DNA of 36,339 nt from Candidatus Thorarchaeota archaeon (GCA_029858305.1 JAOUFI010000018.1:1-36339); one strand, 5' to 3'; shown: positions 7,102 to 16,513, counted from the first letter of the stretch. Translations and numbers: made by a program. Notes: generated from the sequence alone by a model not told the origin.

Positions 7102-9594
7102 ATGCACTTTAAGCACGTCTTTATCCTAATGATTTTGATCCTCCCAATGTTTGCATTTGCTCCAACACTGGTAGCAAATCAGAATGAAACTCTTGTGAGT
7201 CTCTCGAAGGTGGATACTTCTCTACCTTCGTCATTTATTCAGGAAACTCTCAGAGTGGCTGTATATGCAGAGGACAACACAACTTTGCCTCTGTATGCCT
7301 CAGGAGGTGTGTCTACAGCACATCATGCAAATCTGATTCAATATCTTGAATCGATTGGATTTGCAGTTACGGCGCTTTCAACCCAGGATATTCTTGATCA
7401 TAAGCTTATGACTGCAAGTTTTGATGTGTTCGTTTTACCAAATAACCTACCTAAAGACAATATAGTCAACTATGTTATGGAATACTGGTTAGGTGGTGGA
7501 GGAATACTGAGTTTCGATAGCGGGCTTGGTTTTCTCTATTATCACGGAATGATTGTATTAGGTGATACAGGGAATTATGCTCTTTTGGACATAGATCCAA
7601 GCGCGCATTGGGGATTTGATTACGTTGGTAATGTCACGGTTGGAGCTCGTCATTCTTCAGCAAAATCCTATCAAGTAGACGACATTATCTACATACTTGA
7701 AAACACAACAATTCATGACCGCTTCTACTTTGCAGGCGCTAATGTTGCAGATTTTGTACCCCTGTTCTTTGAAACTGGGGTCTCTGACACAACTGTTGGC
7801 TTTGCTCTTGACAACAGTGAAAGACAGGGTGGTCGAATTGTGCAACTACCTGGAAATTGCAGCACAATCCCTGCTTGGGAAAAATCAGTGATTTCCGATT
7901 CAATCAATTGGCTTGCTCCCAAACCAAAGGGTAGAATTCTGTTTGATTTGACCCACATGCCATATTACGGCGTAGACCTCTGGGACAGTGACTATGTAGT
8001 GGCACCAACACTCCATACCGATATGAGAAACTTCTTAGTAAATCATACATACACGTTTGACAAGCTCTATCCATCAGCGAGTGGAAATCTGACAGCATCA
8101 AACTTGGCCTCATATGATATCGTTATTGTCTTCGAGCCCTACATCAATTTCACTGCACAGGAAGTAGCTGATTTTACGAACTGGATTAATTCTGGCGGCT
8201 CTATATTGGCTACAACTGATCATATCGCGGAATCAAGTTCAAACATGAATTATCTCCTGTCAAATACGGATATAGCTGCTAACCTTACACAGGTAGGGAC
8301 TAATGCCTTGTACACTACAGGTTATCATCCCATACAAGAAGGATGCTCTACCTTGTCTTGTTTAGCTCCTGGGTCTGTGGCTATTACTGGATCCGCATTT
8401 TCAATTTGGGAAGATGCAATAGGTATACCGGTTATTGGCGGAGATGAACATGGAGATGGCAGAGTAATATTGATCACAGATGGCGCGATTCTCAGAGATG
8501 GTCGAATTGACGCAGTAGATAATGCACAAGCGCTAATCAACTTCGCAAATTGGCTATCAGCAGCAACAGCTGAGGTTCTGTTGTATGTCGATAACCCCAC
8601 TCTCTTGAATCCCTATCTTGCACCAGCGGTTGACGCCCTCAACGATTTAGGTATTCCATTCTACATAACATACACCGAATATTACATGAACCTCTCCCTA
8701 TATTCTCAATCATGGGATCTTCTCATTCTAGATTCACCCTGGCCGGGAATATTTCCATACTTCGATGACTTTTCATCGTACATTGACTCAGGTGGAAAAA
8801 TGATTGTTTCATGGCATATGATGGATACATACCCGTCTTCACCGTTATACTCAAAGATTGGATTTGGCTTCTCCGCTGAATTGCCAGACAGTGTTCCATT
8901 TTATATCTGGAATTCAGGCCACGGTATTTTCAATTATCCAAACAACTATGGAGCGCTGAATTTCACATCAGTTGATGATTATGGTGATGAAGGTGACCTG
9001 ATGACTGTGTATTCTAATGCAACAGTACTTGGGGGATTCACTCAAACCAATCAAGCGGGCAACGCCACAATTGTTTTGGGTTTTGGTGGACATGTACTTT
9101 GGAACTCATATCTCATTGATCAATTTACTGGTGACTACGATGACTCGACGTATCTGGACACCTTCGAGTTGTGGGAAAACGAGATTGCATTCATGTACTA
9201 TGACAGACCGACCATCGACCATCCAGCTGATGTTACCTATATGGAAACCGAAACAGGTAATGAGATTGTCTGGACTCCATCCGCTGATGCTGGTCCTTGG
9301 GAATATGTTTTGAGAGTGAATGGAACCATAGACTCAACAGTACACTGGAGTGGCGGTCCAGTCGCTATCAATGTCGATGGTATCAATGCCTCAATCACAG
9401 AGTTCGAGCTCACTGTCTATGACCGACTTGGTTACAGTGTTTCAGACCTGGTTGTCTTGAATGTGACTGAGTACGTTGCACCTCCACCGGGTGGTGGTGA
9501 CATAGATCCCTTGATTCTCATCGCAGTCGGTGCAGGGATTGTGATAGTTGTCGTCATCATCCTCATAGTGATGCAGAAGAATAAGAAGAAATAA
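7102..9594 (+). CDS. Large secreted, C-terminally membrane-anchored protein with three GATase1-like modules
   Basis: An 830-residue surface protein. It has an N-terminal signal peptide of about 25 residues (hydrophobic core VFILMILILPMFAFAP). Three successive alpha/beta modules resemble class I glutamine-amidotransferase-like or ThuA-like folds. They begin near LRVAVYAEDNTTLP, RILFDLTHMPYYGVDLWD and AEVLLYVDNPTLLN. Each has a YDxxxxxxP-type strand and then a glycine-rich W-I-N/D-S-GG-x-I/M loop. An Ig/FN3-like domain follows (IDHPADVTYMETETG... IVWTPSADAGPWEY). The end is PPPGGGDIDP, one membrane helix and the tail MQKNKKK. Many N-x-S/T sequons suggest glycosylation. No catalytic Cys-His pair is obvious, so the modules may bind ligands rather than act as enzymes. 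ATG 7102 is preferred over the adjacent TTG 7099 because of GGAG at 7089. A strong terminator follows. Confidence 0.7.
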   Translation: MHFKHVFILMILILPMFAFAPTLVANQNETLVSLSKVDTSLPSSFIQETLRVAVYAEDNTTLPLYASGGVSTAHHANLIQYLESIGFAVTALSTQDILDHKLMTASFDVFVLPNNLPKDNIVNYVMEYWLGGGGILSFDSGLGFLYYHGMIVLGDTGNYALLDIDPSAHWGFDYVGNVTVGARHSSAKSYQVDDIIYILENTTIHDRFYFAGANVADFVPLFFETGVSDTTVGFALDNSERQGGRIVQLPGNCSTIPAWEKSVISDSINWLAPKPKGRILFDLTHMPYYGVDLWDSDYVVAPTLHTDMRNFLVNHTYTFDKLYPSASGNLTASNLASYDIVIVFEPYINFTAQEVADFTNWINSGGSILATTDHIAESSSNMNYLLSNTDIAANLTQVGTNALYTTGYHPIQEGCSTLSCLAPGSVAITGSAFSIWEDAIGIPVIGGDEHGDGRVILITDGAILRDGRIDAVDNAQALINFANWLSAATAEVLLYVDNPTLLNPYLAPAVDALNDLGIPFYITYTEYYMNLSLYSQSWDLLILDSPWPGIFPYFDDFSSYIDSGGKMIVSWHMMDTYPSSPLYSKIGFGFSAELPDSVPFYIWNSGHGIFNYPNNYGALNFTSVDDYGDEGDLMTVYSNATVLGGFTQTNQAGNATIVLGFGGHVLWNSYLIDQFTGDYDDSTYLDTFELWENEIAFMYYDRPTIDHPADVTYMETETGNEIVWTPSADAGPWEYVLRVNGTIDSTVHWSGGPVAINVDGINASITEFELTVYDRLGYSVSDLVVLNVTEYVAPPPGGGDIDPLILIAVGAGIVIVVVIILIVMQKNKKK

Positions 9595-9600
9595 TCAATG

Positions 9601-9649
9601 AATGGATGCTGTACGATTTCAGCATCCATTTCTACTCTTTTTTTGTTTT
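9601..9649 (+). terminator. Hairpin plus T-tract terminator
   Basis: AATGGATGCTG (9601-9611) pairs perfectly with CAGCATCCATT (9620-9630) around an 8-base loop. It is followed by a T-rich run (9634-9649). It sits 6 bp after the stop of the surface protein gene. Confidence 0.8.
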
Positions 9650-9808
9650 CAAATCCAACACCAATACAACAACACAAAAGGCAAATAGTACTCTTCTAGA
9701 GTTGATTGAGTCTGGAGGCTGCAATCCCTGAGTTCAAAGCGCCGCAGCAAAGGTTCAACTCACCTCACCTATGTTGAGAAGGTCTGCGATTTGAGTAGGA
9801 GAGGCGAT

Positions 9809-10612
9809 ATGAGTGCTGTAGCAGATTTGCTAAAGGCCTATTACAGGGACAGCAAGGCAAATCCTTGGCATCAAATATACAAAGATATTCAGATGTATTG
9901 GCAAAAAGAACATCCAAAAGAGGATATATCTGAAATCCTTCTCCTACTACGCGAAGCAATTCTCGGAGCCTTGGAAATCCTTTGTTTTGGACTCGTATCC
10001 GAAATTTCCACACCCAAGATTTTAACTCTCCTTACAAGTGAATCAAATTGGAATGCAGGAAGGCGAGCAGCCAGGAATCATTGTCTGGATGTTGCAGAAG
10101 AACTCATTGCGCAAGGGAAAGTTCGATACCTACTACCCTCAGCCTTGAAAAGAGATGATTTTGGTTTTCTAATCCCCAGAGTTGAGGAAGCCCAATGGGA
10201 TAATTTCATGAAGGCGAAGCCTAAGATCAGCCGAGGAAAACTTGATCTATCAAAGCTTGAGGATTCTGTTCTGGGAAGTCGTTTTCTTAGTGAGCAGATG
10301 ATTATGGAAACAAAGCTGGATTCTAATGATCCAAGAGTTCCAGTACTCCTTGAGGCATATGAGCTTCAGTTAGTTGAGATAGAAGTCAATCGAAGCAGCA
10401 GGATTCAGCCAGCTGCTCTGACAGAACAAATAACACTCAACGGAGGAGTAGTTCAAGAGATTGAAGAAGAGAAAGAGACCTCTACGAAGAAACGAAAACA
10501 GGTTGAAGTTGTAACACCGCTATCTGATTTCCTTGAAGTGTCAAGCAAGAAATCCAAGAAGAAAACACCAGAAAAACCTGTGAAGAAGAGCAGGAGGCGA
10601 AAGGCAAAGTGA
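9809..10612 (+). CDS. Helical protein with a strongly basic C-terminal tail, unknown function
   Basis: A 267-residue protein. The start is ATG 9809, six codons inside the longest frame, because GGAGAGG (9798-9804) sits just before it. Residues 1-200 are helix-rich and soluble (SAVADLLKAYYRD, ISEILLLLREAILGALEIL, and GRRAARNHCLDVAEELIAQ, which looks like a HEAT/ARM-type pair). The last 50 residues are highly basic (KKRKQVEV, KKSKKKTPEKPVKKSRRRK), as in nucleic-acid-binding tails. No known family was recognised. Its stop overlaps the start of the next gene by 4 bp (GTGA), so the two are translated together. That partner has HEAT-like repeats and a winged-helix end, which hints at a shared DNA or RNA role. 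This is inference only. Confidence 0.7.
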   Translation: MSAVADLLKAYYRDSKANPWHQIYKDIQMYWQKEHPKEDISEILLLLREAILGALEILCFGLVSEISTPKILTLLTSESNWNAGRRAARNHCLDVAEELIAQGKVRYLLPSALKRDDFGFLIPRVEEAQWDNFMKAKPKISRGKLDLSKLEDSVLGSRFLSEQMIMETKLDSNDPRVPVLLEAYELQLVEIEVNRSSRIQPAALTEQITLNGGVVQEIEEEKETSTKKRKQVEVVTPLSDFLEVSSKKSKKKTPEKPVKKSRRRKAK

Positions 10613-12117
10613 GCAAAGCAAAGATGCTTGATATCCAAGCAGAGGAAGCCAATGCTCTACTTTCATTGCAGAAGATTGCCCGAAACATTGATTCGCCAAA
10701 TTTGGGAATTATGTATGATGCAGTAGGCCGTCTTGCAGCGGCCCAAGTCAGTCGACTTCTCCTCCCCAAAGCTCTGGACTTGGTAATTGCCAAGGATCGA
10801 AACGTCAAACAAGCTGCATTCACGGTTGCTGGTAAAAACGCATTTGGTAGCTATTTGACCGAATTCTTTGCAGCACTTATGGAGATGAATCCAGCAGAAC
10901 GCGAGCAGGTCCTACAGGGGATTCAAGAGATGTTTGGTCAAACCGGAGGACCAACATCTTCACAAGAACAAAAGAATTGGATAAAGAATCTTGAAGGGCT
11001 TGGTCGTGAGCATCAGCCTGTAATCTTTGGACTAATGATTGGTCTAGGATCGATTGGAAAGAAATGGATAATCAAACAAATTCGAGATAATATCAAGGGC
11101 ATCTCATTGGGAGCGGTTCCAACTCTTAGCATGTTTCCTGAGAGCGATAGAAAGATGATAATCGGGCTATTGACTAAGCAAGCGGCACGCTATCGTAGAG
11201 ACCTTATTCCATATATCTGCGGGATTATCGATCAATCAACTCAAAATCACCTTCAGAATTTTCTCAGAAAAAGCACTTGGCAGGAACGCGTCGAAATTGC
11301 CGGAGCAGTAGCAACATCAGGAATAAGATCGACATCTAGCCTCGTTATGGAGCTTGTTGCAGATACAAACTGGCAAGTCAAGCAAGCATTGCTTGAGAAC
11401 TTGAAAATAGAAGAGTCAAAAATGTCTGCGCTCTTCACCGTAATTAGTCATCTTTTAGCTGAGAGCCATACTCGTGTCAGAGCCCAGGCAGAAAGAACGC
11501 TTTTACTCATAGGCACTAAAGCATGTGGAGATGCTGTGCTAAAGGAACAACGAAAGAAACTAGAGAAGAGATTCCGCTCTCAATTATTGAAAGCCGCTCA
11601 AGCGAACAAGGATATTGATGTGACTTGGCTTGGCATTGAACAGAAACAGCCAGACCCTATGGTTGAGATAATGCAGATGGTTTCTTCAGATACTGATACG
11701 ACTGACATCATAGAAACTCCAGATTCAACTCCGGAAGGCGTCAGCCTAGCTGATTTCGCAAGAGAAAAATCACCAGCATCCGACGTACAAATCAATGAGG
11801 AAGAAAAATCCGTGCTTCTCTCTGCACTTTTGGGGGCTAGGAAAATTGCCATTGAGGAGCAGCCTGTAACGAAAAAGGACTCAGATTCGGTTCTGGTAGA
11901 TCCCACGCTACCAGCAACAAGCAGGTTCATTCTAGTTATGCAGAGAGTAGCCAAAGATGTAGGAAAAGATGTACCCTTGAATACCCTGTTAGCCAACTGC
12001 ATTGAGATTGGATTTTCAGAAGAGGAATTCAATAAAGCCCTTAATGAGCTTGAGAAGCAGGGCATCGTCTATCGCTCGAAAAAAGATACAGTTTGTTATG
12101 TGGATATCGAACAATGA
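10609..12117 (+). CDS. HEAT-repeat protein with a C-terminal winged-helix-like domain
   Basis: A 502-residue soluble protein starting at GTG 10609 inside the stop of the previous gene. The first 340 residues are repeated helical pairs (IMYDAVGRLAAAQVSRLLLP, NVKQAAFTVAGKNAFG, NWQVKQALLENLKI, THTRVRAQAERTLLLIG-like), typical of HEAT/ARM scaffolds. A variable acidic linker runs from about residue 350 to 430. The final 65 residues, starting SRFILVMQRVAKDVG and continuing FSEEEFNKALNELEKQGIVYR, resemble the winged helix at the C-terminus of archaeal MCM and similar proteins (S-x-x-E-V-x-x-A-L-x-x-L-x-x-x-G-x-I-Y). No ATPase or nuclease motif is present. The likely role is a scaffold on nucleic acid or with the replication/repair machinery. 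That is not demonstrated. Confidence 0.7.
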   Translation: MSKAKMLDIQAEEANALLSLQKIARNIDSPNLGIMYDAVGRLAAAQVSRLLLPKALDLVIAKDRNVKQAAFTVAGKNAFGSYLTEFFAALMEMNPAEREQVLQGIQEMFGQTGGPTSSQEQKNWIKNLEGLGREHQPVIFGLMIGLGSIGKKWIIKQIRDNIKGISLGAVPTLSMFPESDRKMIIGLLTKQAARYRRDLIPYICGIIDQSTQNHLQNFLRKSTWQERVEIAGAVATSGIRSTSSLVMELVADTNWQVKQALLENLKIEESKMSALFTVISHLLAESHTRVRAQAERTLLLIGTKACGDAVLKEQRKKLEKRFRSQLLKAAQANKDIDVTWLGIEQKQPDPMVEIMQMVSSDTDTTDIIETPDSTPEGVSLADFAREKSPASDVQINEEEKSVLLSALLGARKIAIEEQPVTKKDSDSVLVDPTLPATSRFILVMQRVAKDVGKDVPLNTLLANCIEIGFSEEEFNKALNELEKQGIVYRSKKDTVCYVDIEQ

Positions 12118-12175
12118 AGAACTCACACAAGACTAATGAGTGAGCTATCAAGTATCTTAGGGAGGAGAGAGACCT

Positions 12176-13504
12176 ATGCCCGACGATCTTGTGATTCAAA
12201 ATGGACTTGTAGTAACAGGTGATGAGAGAGGAACAATATACGAAAGAGGGTATATTAGTTCATCAAATGGGATGATCACTGGTGTCGGTCCCAGTGACCA
12301 ATCTACGAGCGCTGAACATGTGATTGATGCGGCAGGATGTGTCATAATTCCAGGTCTTATCACTGCTCATACTCATCTCTATGGTATTCTTCTCCGCGGT
12401 GCATCATTGAACATCGAACCACCGACTGATTTCGCCCAAGTCCTCCAACGTGTTTGGTGGCCAGTGGATGAAGCATTGACAGTAGAAGACGCCTATGCAA
12501 GTGCACTCTCAGCATCTGCAGACATGCTTCGTAATGGTTCAACTCTTTATGCGGATACATATTCCGGTCCGAACTCTATTGAGGGGAGCTTGGAGGCGAT
12601 AGCGCGAGGGACAAGAGAAGTAGGTATGCGAGGGATAGTTGCTTTTGAAATGACAGAAAGGCATAATCCAGAAGAGGCAGAGCGAGGTCTCCGCGAGGGA
12701 ATTCGATTCATTAAGTCGTTAAAACAGGATACCCTCATATCAGGGATGATGAGCATCCATGCATCATTCACTGTTGGTGATGAGATTGTTATCAAAACTG
12801 TGAAAGAAGCAAGGAAACATAATGTACCAATTACTGTTCACACCTCAGAAGGTCTTGTAGATCTCTACCACAACTTAGAACAATCAGGAGAACGTACGGT
12901 TGAAAGATTGGATCGTCTTGGAGTCCTTGGTCCAAAGACAGTTCTTGCGCACTGTGTCCATGTCAATGACCATGAGATAGATCTGATTGCTAAGAGTGGG
13001 GCGTCTGTGGCTCATAATCCTATGAGCAACATGTTAAATGCCGTAGGAGTTTCGCCCGTTCCTACCATGTTGAAGAGGGGGATTTCAGTTGGACTTGGGA
13101 ATGATGGGTGGATCTACGATCCATTTGAAAACATGCGATGTGCCCTTACGATCCATAGACTTGCTAGCGGCAATCCAAGTGCTATAAGCCCTGAGCAGAT
13201 ATTCAGGATGGCGACTCTTGGCGGAGCGCGATGTTACAACCTAGAAAATAGGTTAGGCAGCCTTGAAAGAGGCAAGTTTGCAGACATTGTTATTCTTGAT
13301 GGTGCCAAAGTACCAACGCCTTTAACAAAGGAGTCTGTGATCGGTCATTTGATAAACACATTCACTGGAAATGATGTCCGTGATGTCATTGTAAACGGGA
13401 CTCAGAAGGTGGAAAATAAAAAACTAGTTCTAACATCAGATGAGCATATCACAGAGGTCTCAAGAAAATCAGCGTCAAGTCTATGGTCCCGCTTAAAGAA
13501 GTAA
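12176..13504 (+). CDS. Amidohydrolase, SsnA / ATZ-TRZ type deaminase family
   Basis: A 442-residue metal-dependent hydrolase, close in layout to SsnA and to the MTA/SAH and guanine deaminases. It begins with the small beta-sandwich strand (DLVIQNGLVVTGDE). PGLITAHTHLYG carries the HxH metal motif, and the following LLRGA and RVWWPVDEAL are typical of SsnA-like members. Later metal ligands are His in ITVHTSEG and VLAHCVH, and Asp in GLGNDGW. The C-terminus ends in the usual LGSLERGKFADIVILD. The substrate is probably a heterocyclic amine or aminated purine; SsnA itself has no firm activity. The start ATG is preceded by the strong GGAGGAG at about 12161-12167. It follows the HEAT/winged-helix gene by 58 bp and ends at a bidirectional terminator. 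Confidence 0.8.
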   Translation: MPDDLVIQNGLVVTGDERGTIYERGYISSSNGMITGVGPSDQSTSAEHVIDAAGCVIIPGLITAHTHLYGILLRGASLNIEPPTDFAQVLQRVWWPVDEALTVEDAYASALSASADMLRNGSTLYADTYSGPNSIEGSLEAIARGTREVGMRGIVAFEMTERHNPEEAERGLREGIRFIKSLKQDTLISGMMSIHASFTVGDEIVIKTVKEARKHNVPITVHTSEGLVDLYHNLEQSGERTVERLDRLGVLGPKTVLAHCVHVNDHEIDLIAKSGASVAHNPMSNMLNAVGVSPVPTMLKRGISVGLGNDGWIYDPFENMRCALTIHRLASGNPSAISPEQIFRMATLGGARCYNLENRLGSLERGKFADIVILDGAKVPTPLTKESVIGHLINTFTGNDVRDVIVNGTQKVENKKLVLTSDEHITEVSRKSASSLWSRLKK

Positions 13505-13519
13505 ATTAAAAAAGAGATG

Positions 13520-13538
13520 GATGGGGCTGAGCCCCATC
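13520..13538. terminator. Bidirectional terminator between convergent genes
   Basis: GATGGGGCT and AGCCCCATC pair perfectly around a central G. Reading on the minus strand the hairpin is followed by a T-rich run (complement of 13503-13515), so it serves the minus-strand gene ending at 13544 best. It also lies 16 bp after the plus-strand stop. Confidence 0.65.
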
Positions 13539-13543
13539 AAAGT

Positions 13544-14233
13544 CTATTTCTTCTTGAAAATAATCACAAGAAGTAGTACAATTATAACGCCGATGCCAAT
13601 ATAGAGAGCATTGTCTGTAATGAAGCCTACAATATCGAAACCGGATGAAGGCATATCTCGTACAAACGAAACAGATGTTTCAATATTGCTAGTAGTATTA
13701 GTTACTTCAAGCATGTACCTATAACAGAAACCATCTGCTTTGAGGTATTCTGCAGTAATTGATTCTGTTTCATCACCACTTGTTTCGCTATAACTAATGC
13801 CCCAGACTTGAGAATTATTGATGATAGTGTGATTCTCATCCCAAAAAGACTCGTCCATGGCAAGCTCAGACAAAAGTGAGAAGTTCCCTACTGGATAGGC
13901 GAAATGACTTCCTACAGCGATTAGACCTAGAAAGAGGATGCCGTAGAGACCTAATTCTGTTCCATTATAGAAAGTCATCGTAATATTGAATGTATCAATT
14001 CCTGTCAAGTTCACTAATGGATCATTTATTGCTGGAGGTGTTTCAGCAATGGTCGCATTAATACCTTCATTGAATGTTTCTTCACCTTCATCAATGAATA
14101 TCATTTTGAAAGTGAATTCATCATTTAGTGCTATACCCCACTCAAGTCCTTGTGATGTTGCAGCTGCAACCGGCGATATGAGGAACATAGCTACAAATGA
14201 CATTGCTAGTAAAAACTGGAGCGTGCGTTTCAT
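13544..14233 (-). CDS. Small secreted protein with C-terminal membrane anchor
   Basis: A 229-residue protein with an N-terminal signal peptide (MKRTLQFLLAMSFVAMFLIS then PVAAAT, an A-x-A cleavage site). A beta-rich ectodomain of about 170 residues follows, including several N-x-T/S sequons (NATIAE, NLTG, NITMT, NGTEL, NTTSN). The end is a single membrane helix (ALYIGIGVIIVLLLVIIF) with the tail KKK. No known domain was recognised. The ATG at 14233 has GGAG eight bases ahead. The anchor type matches two larger surface proteins in this window (7102-9594 and 29000-31330), so the three probably share a sorting route to the cell surface. Confidence 0.65.
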   Translation of the reverse strand: MKRTLQFLLAMSFVAMFLISPVAAATSQGLEWGIALNDEFTFKMIFIDEGEETFNEGINATIAETPPAINDPLVNLTGIDTFNITMTFYNGTELGLYGILFLGLIAVGSHFAYPVGNFSLLSELAMDESFWDENHTIINNSQVWGISYSETSGDETESITAEYLKADGFCYRYMLEVTNTTSNIETSVSFVRDMPSSGFDIVGFITDNALYIGIGVIIVLLLVIIFKKK

Positions 14234-14366
14234 ATTATAATCTCCTGAACCAGCTAGAGCTGATTATGCAGGTAGTATTGACTGAGTTAAAAAAGCTATA
14301 TTGTAGCAACTATCATAGAATCCGTAGGAACAGAGTTTTCAGGGAGTTATTCTGTGCAGGATGTAG

Positions 14367-15320
14367 GTGCAAAGACTGGATACAAGATTAAAGTACCACG
14401 AGCCTATACTTGATGCTCATACACATGGGATAACTGACGATGGTTTAGATCTGCTAGTTGATGTTCAGAGAAAATTTGGAATTCATCAAGCGGTATTAAT
14501 TTGTCACAGTCTCGATATCAAGAACTATGCTGAGAGAACATATCCGGGACGGTTCATATTTGCTAAATACTTCTCTGGCTCCTTTCGATTTACTGAGGGT
14601 GTGAGACCAATGCTGAAGGAAATTGCTACTCTTAAGGCAGAAGGATATCATTGTGCAAAAATGCAATCTGCACCTGTTATGCGCGGGCGAAGCTCTGCAA
14701 GCCCAGACACACTTAGGATGGATAGTGACGAGATGGCATGTTTCTTTGATGCTTTGGGAGAGGAAGATATTCCATTTATACTTCATCTTTCCGATCCAGA
14801 TACATATTATGCATCAAGATACACAGACCAGAGATACTATTCAACAAAAGAACAAGACCTAAGTGAACTTGAAGGTGTCCTTCGTAAATATCCCAACATA
14901 AAATTCCAAATTGCCCATTTTGCTGCTCAACCTGAGATTCATAGATTAGATAATCTAGCAAGATGGTTTGATACCTACTCGAATTTCAATGTGGATACAA
15001 GCTCTGCAAGATGGCTGTCTCGAGAGTTAAGTAAGGATCCAAAGAAAGCAAGAAACTTCTTCGTCAAGTATTCAAATAGAATGCATTTTGGAACAGATTG
15101 TGTTGCATTCACACCAGAGCGAGACTACTATGAAGGCCGCCATCTTGCTCTCCGTTTGCTATTTGAAACAGACATCAGAAATGAACCTCTCCCGTTTACA
15201 GATACTGATACAGTTAATAGTGGTGGAACCTATATAAACGGACTTAATCTGCCAAAATCAGTTCTCGATAACATTTACTGGAAAAATAGTCACACATTCT
15301 TTTCGGACTTTTTTCCATAG
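14367..15320 (+). CDS. Amidohydrolase_2 family metal-dependent hydrolase
   Basis: A 317-residue TIM-barrel hydrolase. ILDAHTHG gives the first metal pair, H18 and H20. Later ligands are H140 (FILHLSD), H184 (QIAHFAAQPE) and D244 (FGTDC), in the order expected for the PF04909-type amidohydrolases (decarboxylases and lactonases). R/K-rich stretches near YHCAKMQSAP may bind an acidic substrate. The reaction cannot be told from sequence. GTG 14367 is the first possible start, since a TAG precedes it directly. The gene is divergent from the small surface protein (133 bp apart) and faces the DDAH-like gene across about 140 bp. Confidence 0.75.
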   Translation: MQRLDTRLKYHEPILDAHTHGITDDGLDLLVDVQRKFGIHQAVLICHSLDIKNYAERTYPGRFIFAKYFSGSFRFTEGVRPMLKEIATLKAEGYHCAKMQSAPVMRGRSSASPDTLRMDSDEMACFFDALGEEDIPFILHLSDPDTYYASRYTDQRYYSTKEQDLSELEGVLRKYPNIKFQIAHFAAQPEIHRLDNLARWFDTYSNFNVDTSSARWLSRELSKDPKKARNFFVKYSNRMHFGTDCVAFTPERDYYEGRHLALRLLFETDIRNEPLPFTDTDTVNSGGTYINGLNLPKSVLDNIYWKNSHTFFSDFFP

Positions 15321-15463
15321 TCTCCAAATAGAAATTGTATTTAGACAATAAATGAGGGAGTTTTGCAACAGATTGCGAGGATTGTATCACTTGGCTCATA
15401 AGGAGTAATTATCCTAGGTGTAATGCTTATTATGTGGAGTAAGCCAGGAATCGCATACGGAGG

Positions 15464-16213
15464 CTAAAAGACAAGGGAAAGGCATGTGATTGCACCCTCA
15501 CATTTCTCAAACTCACTCATATCTATTGTGACAACATCGAAACCTGCATCCTTTACCATTTGGATTGATTTTGGATGCCACGATGACATCAATACGTTCC
15601 CATTAATAGTAAGAGTGTTTGCTGCATATTCCTCATCTTCTGGAACAATCAACTGCCTATATCTATGAAGAACTGGGTGCTCCGCAAAACGCTTGGATAC
15701 GACAACATTTTCATCATCGATGAACGTGAGATAGCTCTTTAGATGGACTATTGAATTGTCCTCGATGACCTCAATTCGCACTTTCAAGAATTCAGTGGTC
15801 TGGGTGACCCCCTCTTGATTCGTTCGCTCAGTGATTCCACAAATCAATGAGTCAGTCAAATGAGCAACATCCCCACCTTCGATAGTTCCGGGTACTATAA
15901 TTCTTGACAAGTGTTTGTACTTCCGAAGGACTTGCTCAACCTGCATATCTTCTCCTCGGCGACTCTCCTTGGCCATGCATGTGATAATAGCCTTCTCTCC
16001 AAAGATGATTGCAGTATCTTCAACAAAACAAGAATCAGGGTGTTCCTCATCAATAGGCAATTCAATTAGGTCCAGACCCAATTCTGAAAGAATTCTACAA
16101 TATTCTTTATGCTGTTTTCGAGCCAATGTGATATTCAATTTGTTATGTAGTGGATGGGAAGAAATGCATCTTTTGAAGCTCGAAGGAGGAGAACGTACGA
16201 TTGCGTGTTTCAT
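15464..16213 (-). CDS. Dimethylarginine dimethylaminohydrolase-like amidinotransferase-superfamily enzyme
   Basis: A 249-residue member of the guanidino-group-modifying superfamily. The N-terminus (MKHAIVRSPPSSF) matches DDAH-like proteins. FVEDTAII carries the substrate-binding acids E65-D66, EGGD at 112-115 is the family signature, H157 (VHLKSYL) is the catalytic histidine and C244 (GAITCLSL) the nucleophile. Such enzymes hydrolyse methylarginine to citrulline plus amine, or act on arginine and related compounds. The short length (no insert) fits DDAH rather than arginine deiminase. It lies 42 bp downstream of a winged-helix regulator gene on the same strand, which may control it. All catalytic residues are present, so it should be active. 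Confidence 0.8.
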   Translation of the reverse strand: MKHAIVRSPPSSFKRCISSHPLHNKLNITLARKQHKEYCRILSELGLDLIELPIDEEHPDSCFVEDTAIIFGEKAIITCMAKESRRGEDMQVEQVLRKYKHLSRIIVPGTIEGGDVAHLTDSLICGITERTNQEGVTQTTEFLKVRIEVIEDNSIVHLKSYLTFIDDENVVVSKRFAEHPVLHRYRQLIVPEDEEYAANTLTINGNVLMSSWHPKSIQMVKDAGFDVVTIDMSEFEKCEGAITCLSLVF

Positions 16214-16255
16214 AATTAGAATCGAGCCAGTTAGTACAGAGCATCCAGATAAGTA

Positions 16256-16513
16256 CTATTTCTTTCGAGATTTCTTTGTTAGATACTCTGTAAGTTCCAT
16301 TTGTTGTATAGGAGTAAATCTCCAACCTTCTCCATTAGGAGACCGTTCGACAACATCTTCCCGTTCCATATTCCTAAGATGATAGAGAACTGTCGATGAT
16401 GTGATACTGACCTTTTCAACAATATTAGAGGTCTTTCTCCACTCGTCTTTGTTAAGATTCTCAAGTATCCTGGAACGCATCAATAGGCCACGACGAACAT
16501 TACGAAGTCGCAT
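16256..16513 (-). CDS. Winged-helix transcriptional regulator (ArsR/MarR-like)
   Basis: An 85-residue basic protein consisting of one winged helix. Helix 1 is RSRILENLNKDEWRKTSNIV, the recognition helix is about SITSSTVLYHLRNMEREDVV and the wing is ERSPNGEGWRFTP. It then ends in a short helix with a basic tail (KKSRKK). There is no ligand domain and no metal-binding Cys motif. The start is ATG 16513, with TTG 16516 just before it. It sits between the gelsolin-like gene (75 bp upstream) and the DDAH-like gene (42 bp downstream) on the same strand, so it may regulate this small cluster, itself included. Confidence 0.75.
   Translation of the reverse strand: MRLRNVRRGLLMRSRILENLNKDEWRKTSNIVEKVSITSSTVLYHLRNMEREDVVERSPNGEGWRFTPIQQMELTEYLTKKSRKK

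Noticed and set aside
9720..9770. GGTTCAACTC resembling a tRNA T-loop
   Set aside because: No matching acceptor, D-arm or anticodon stem could be built around it.
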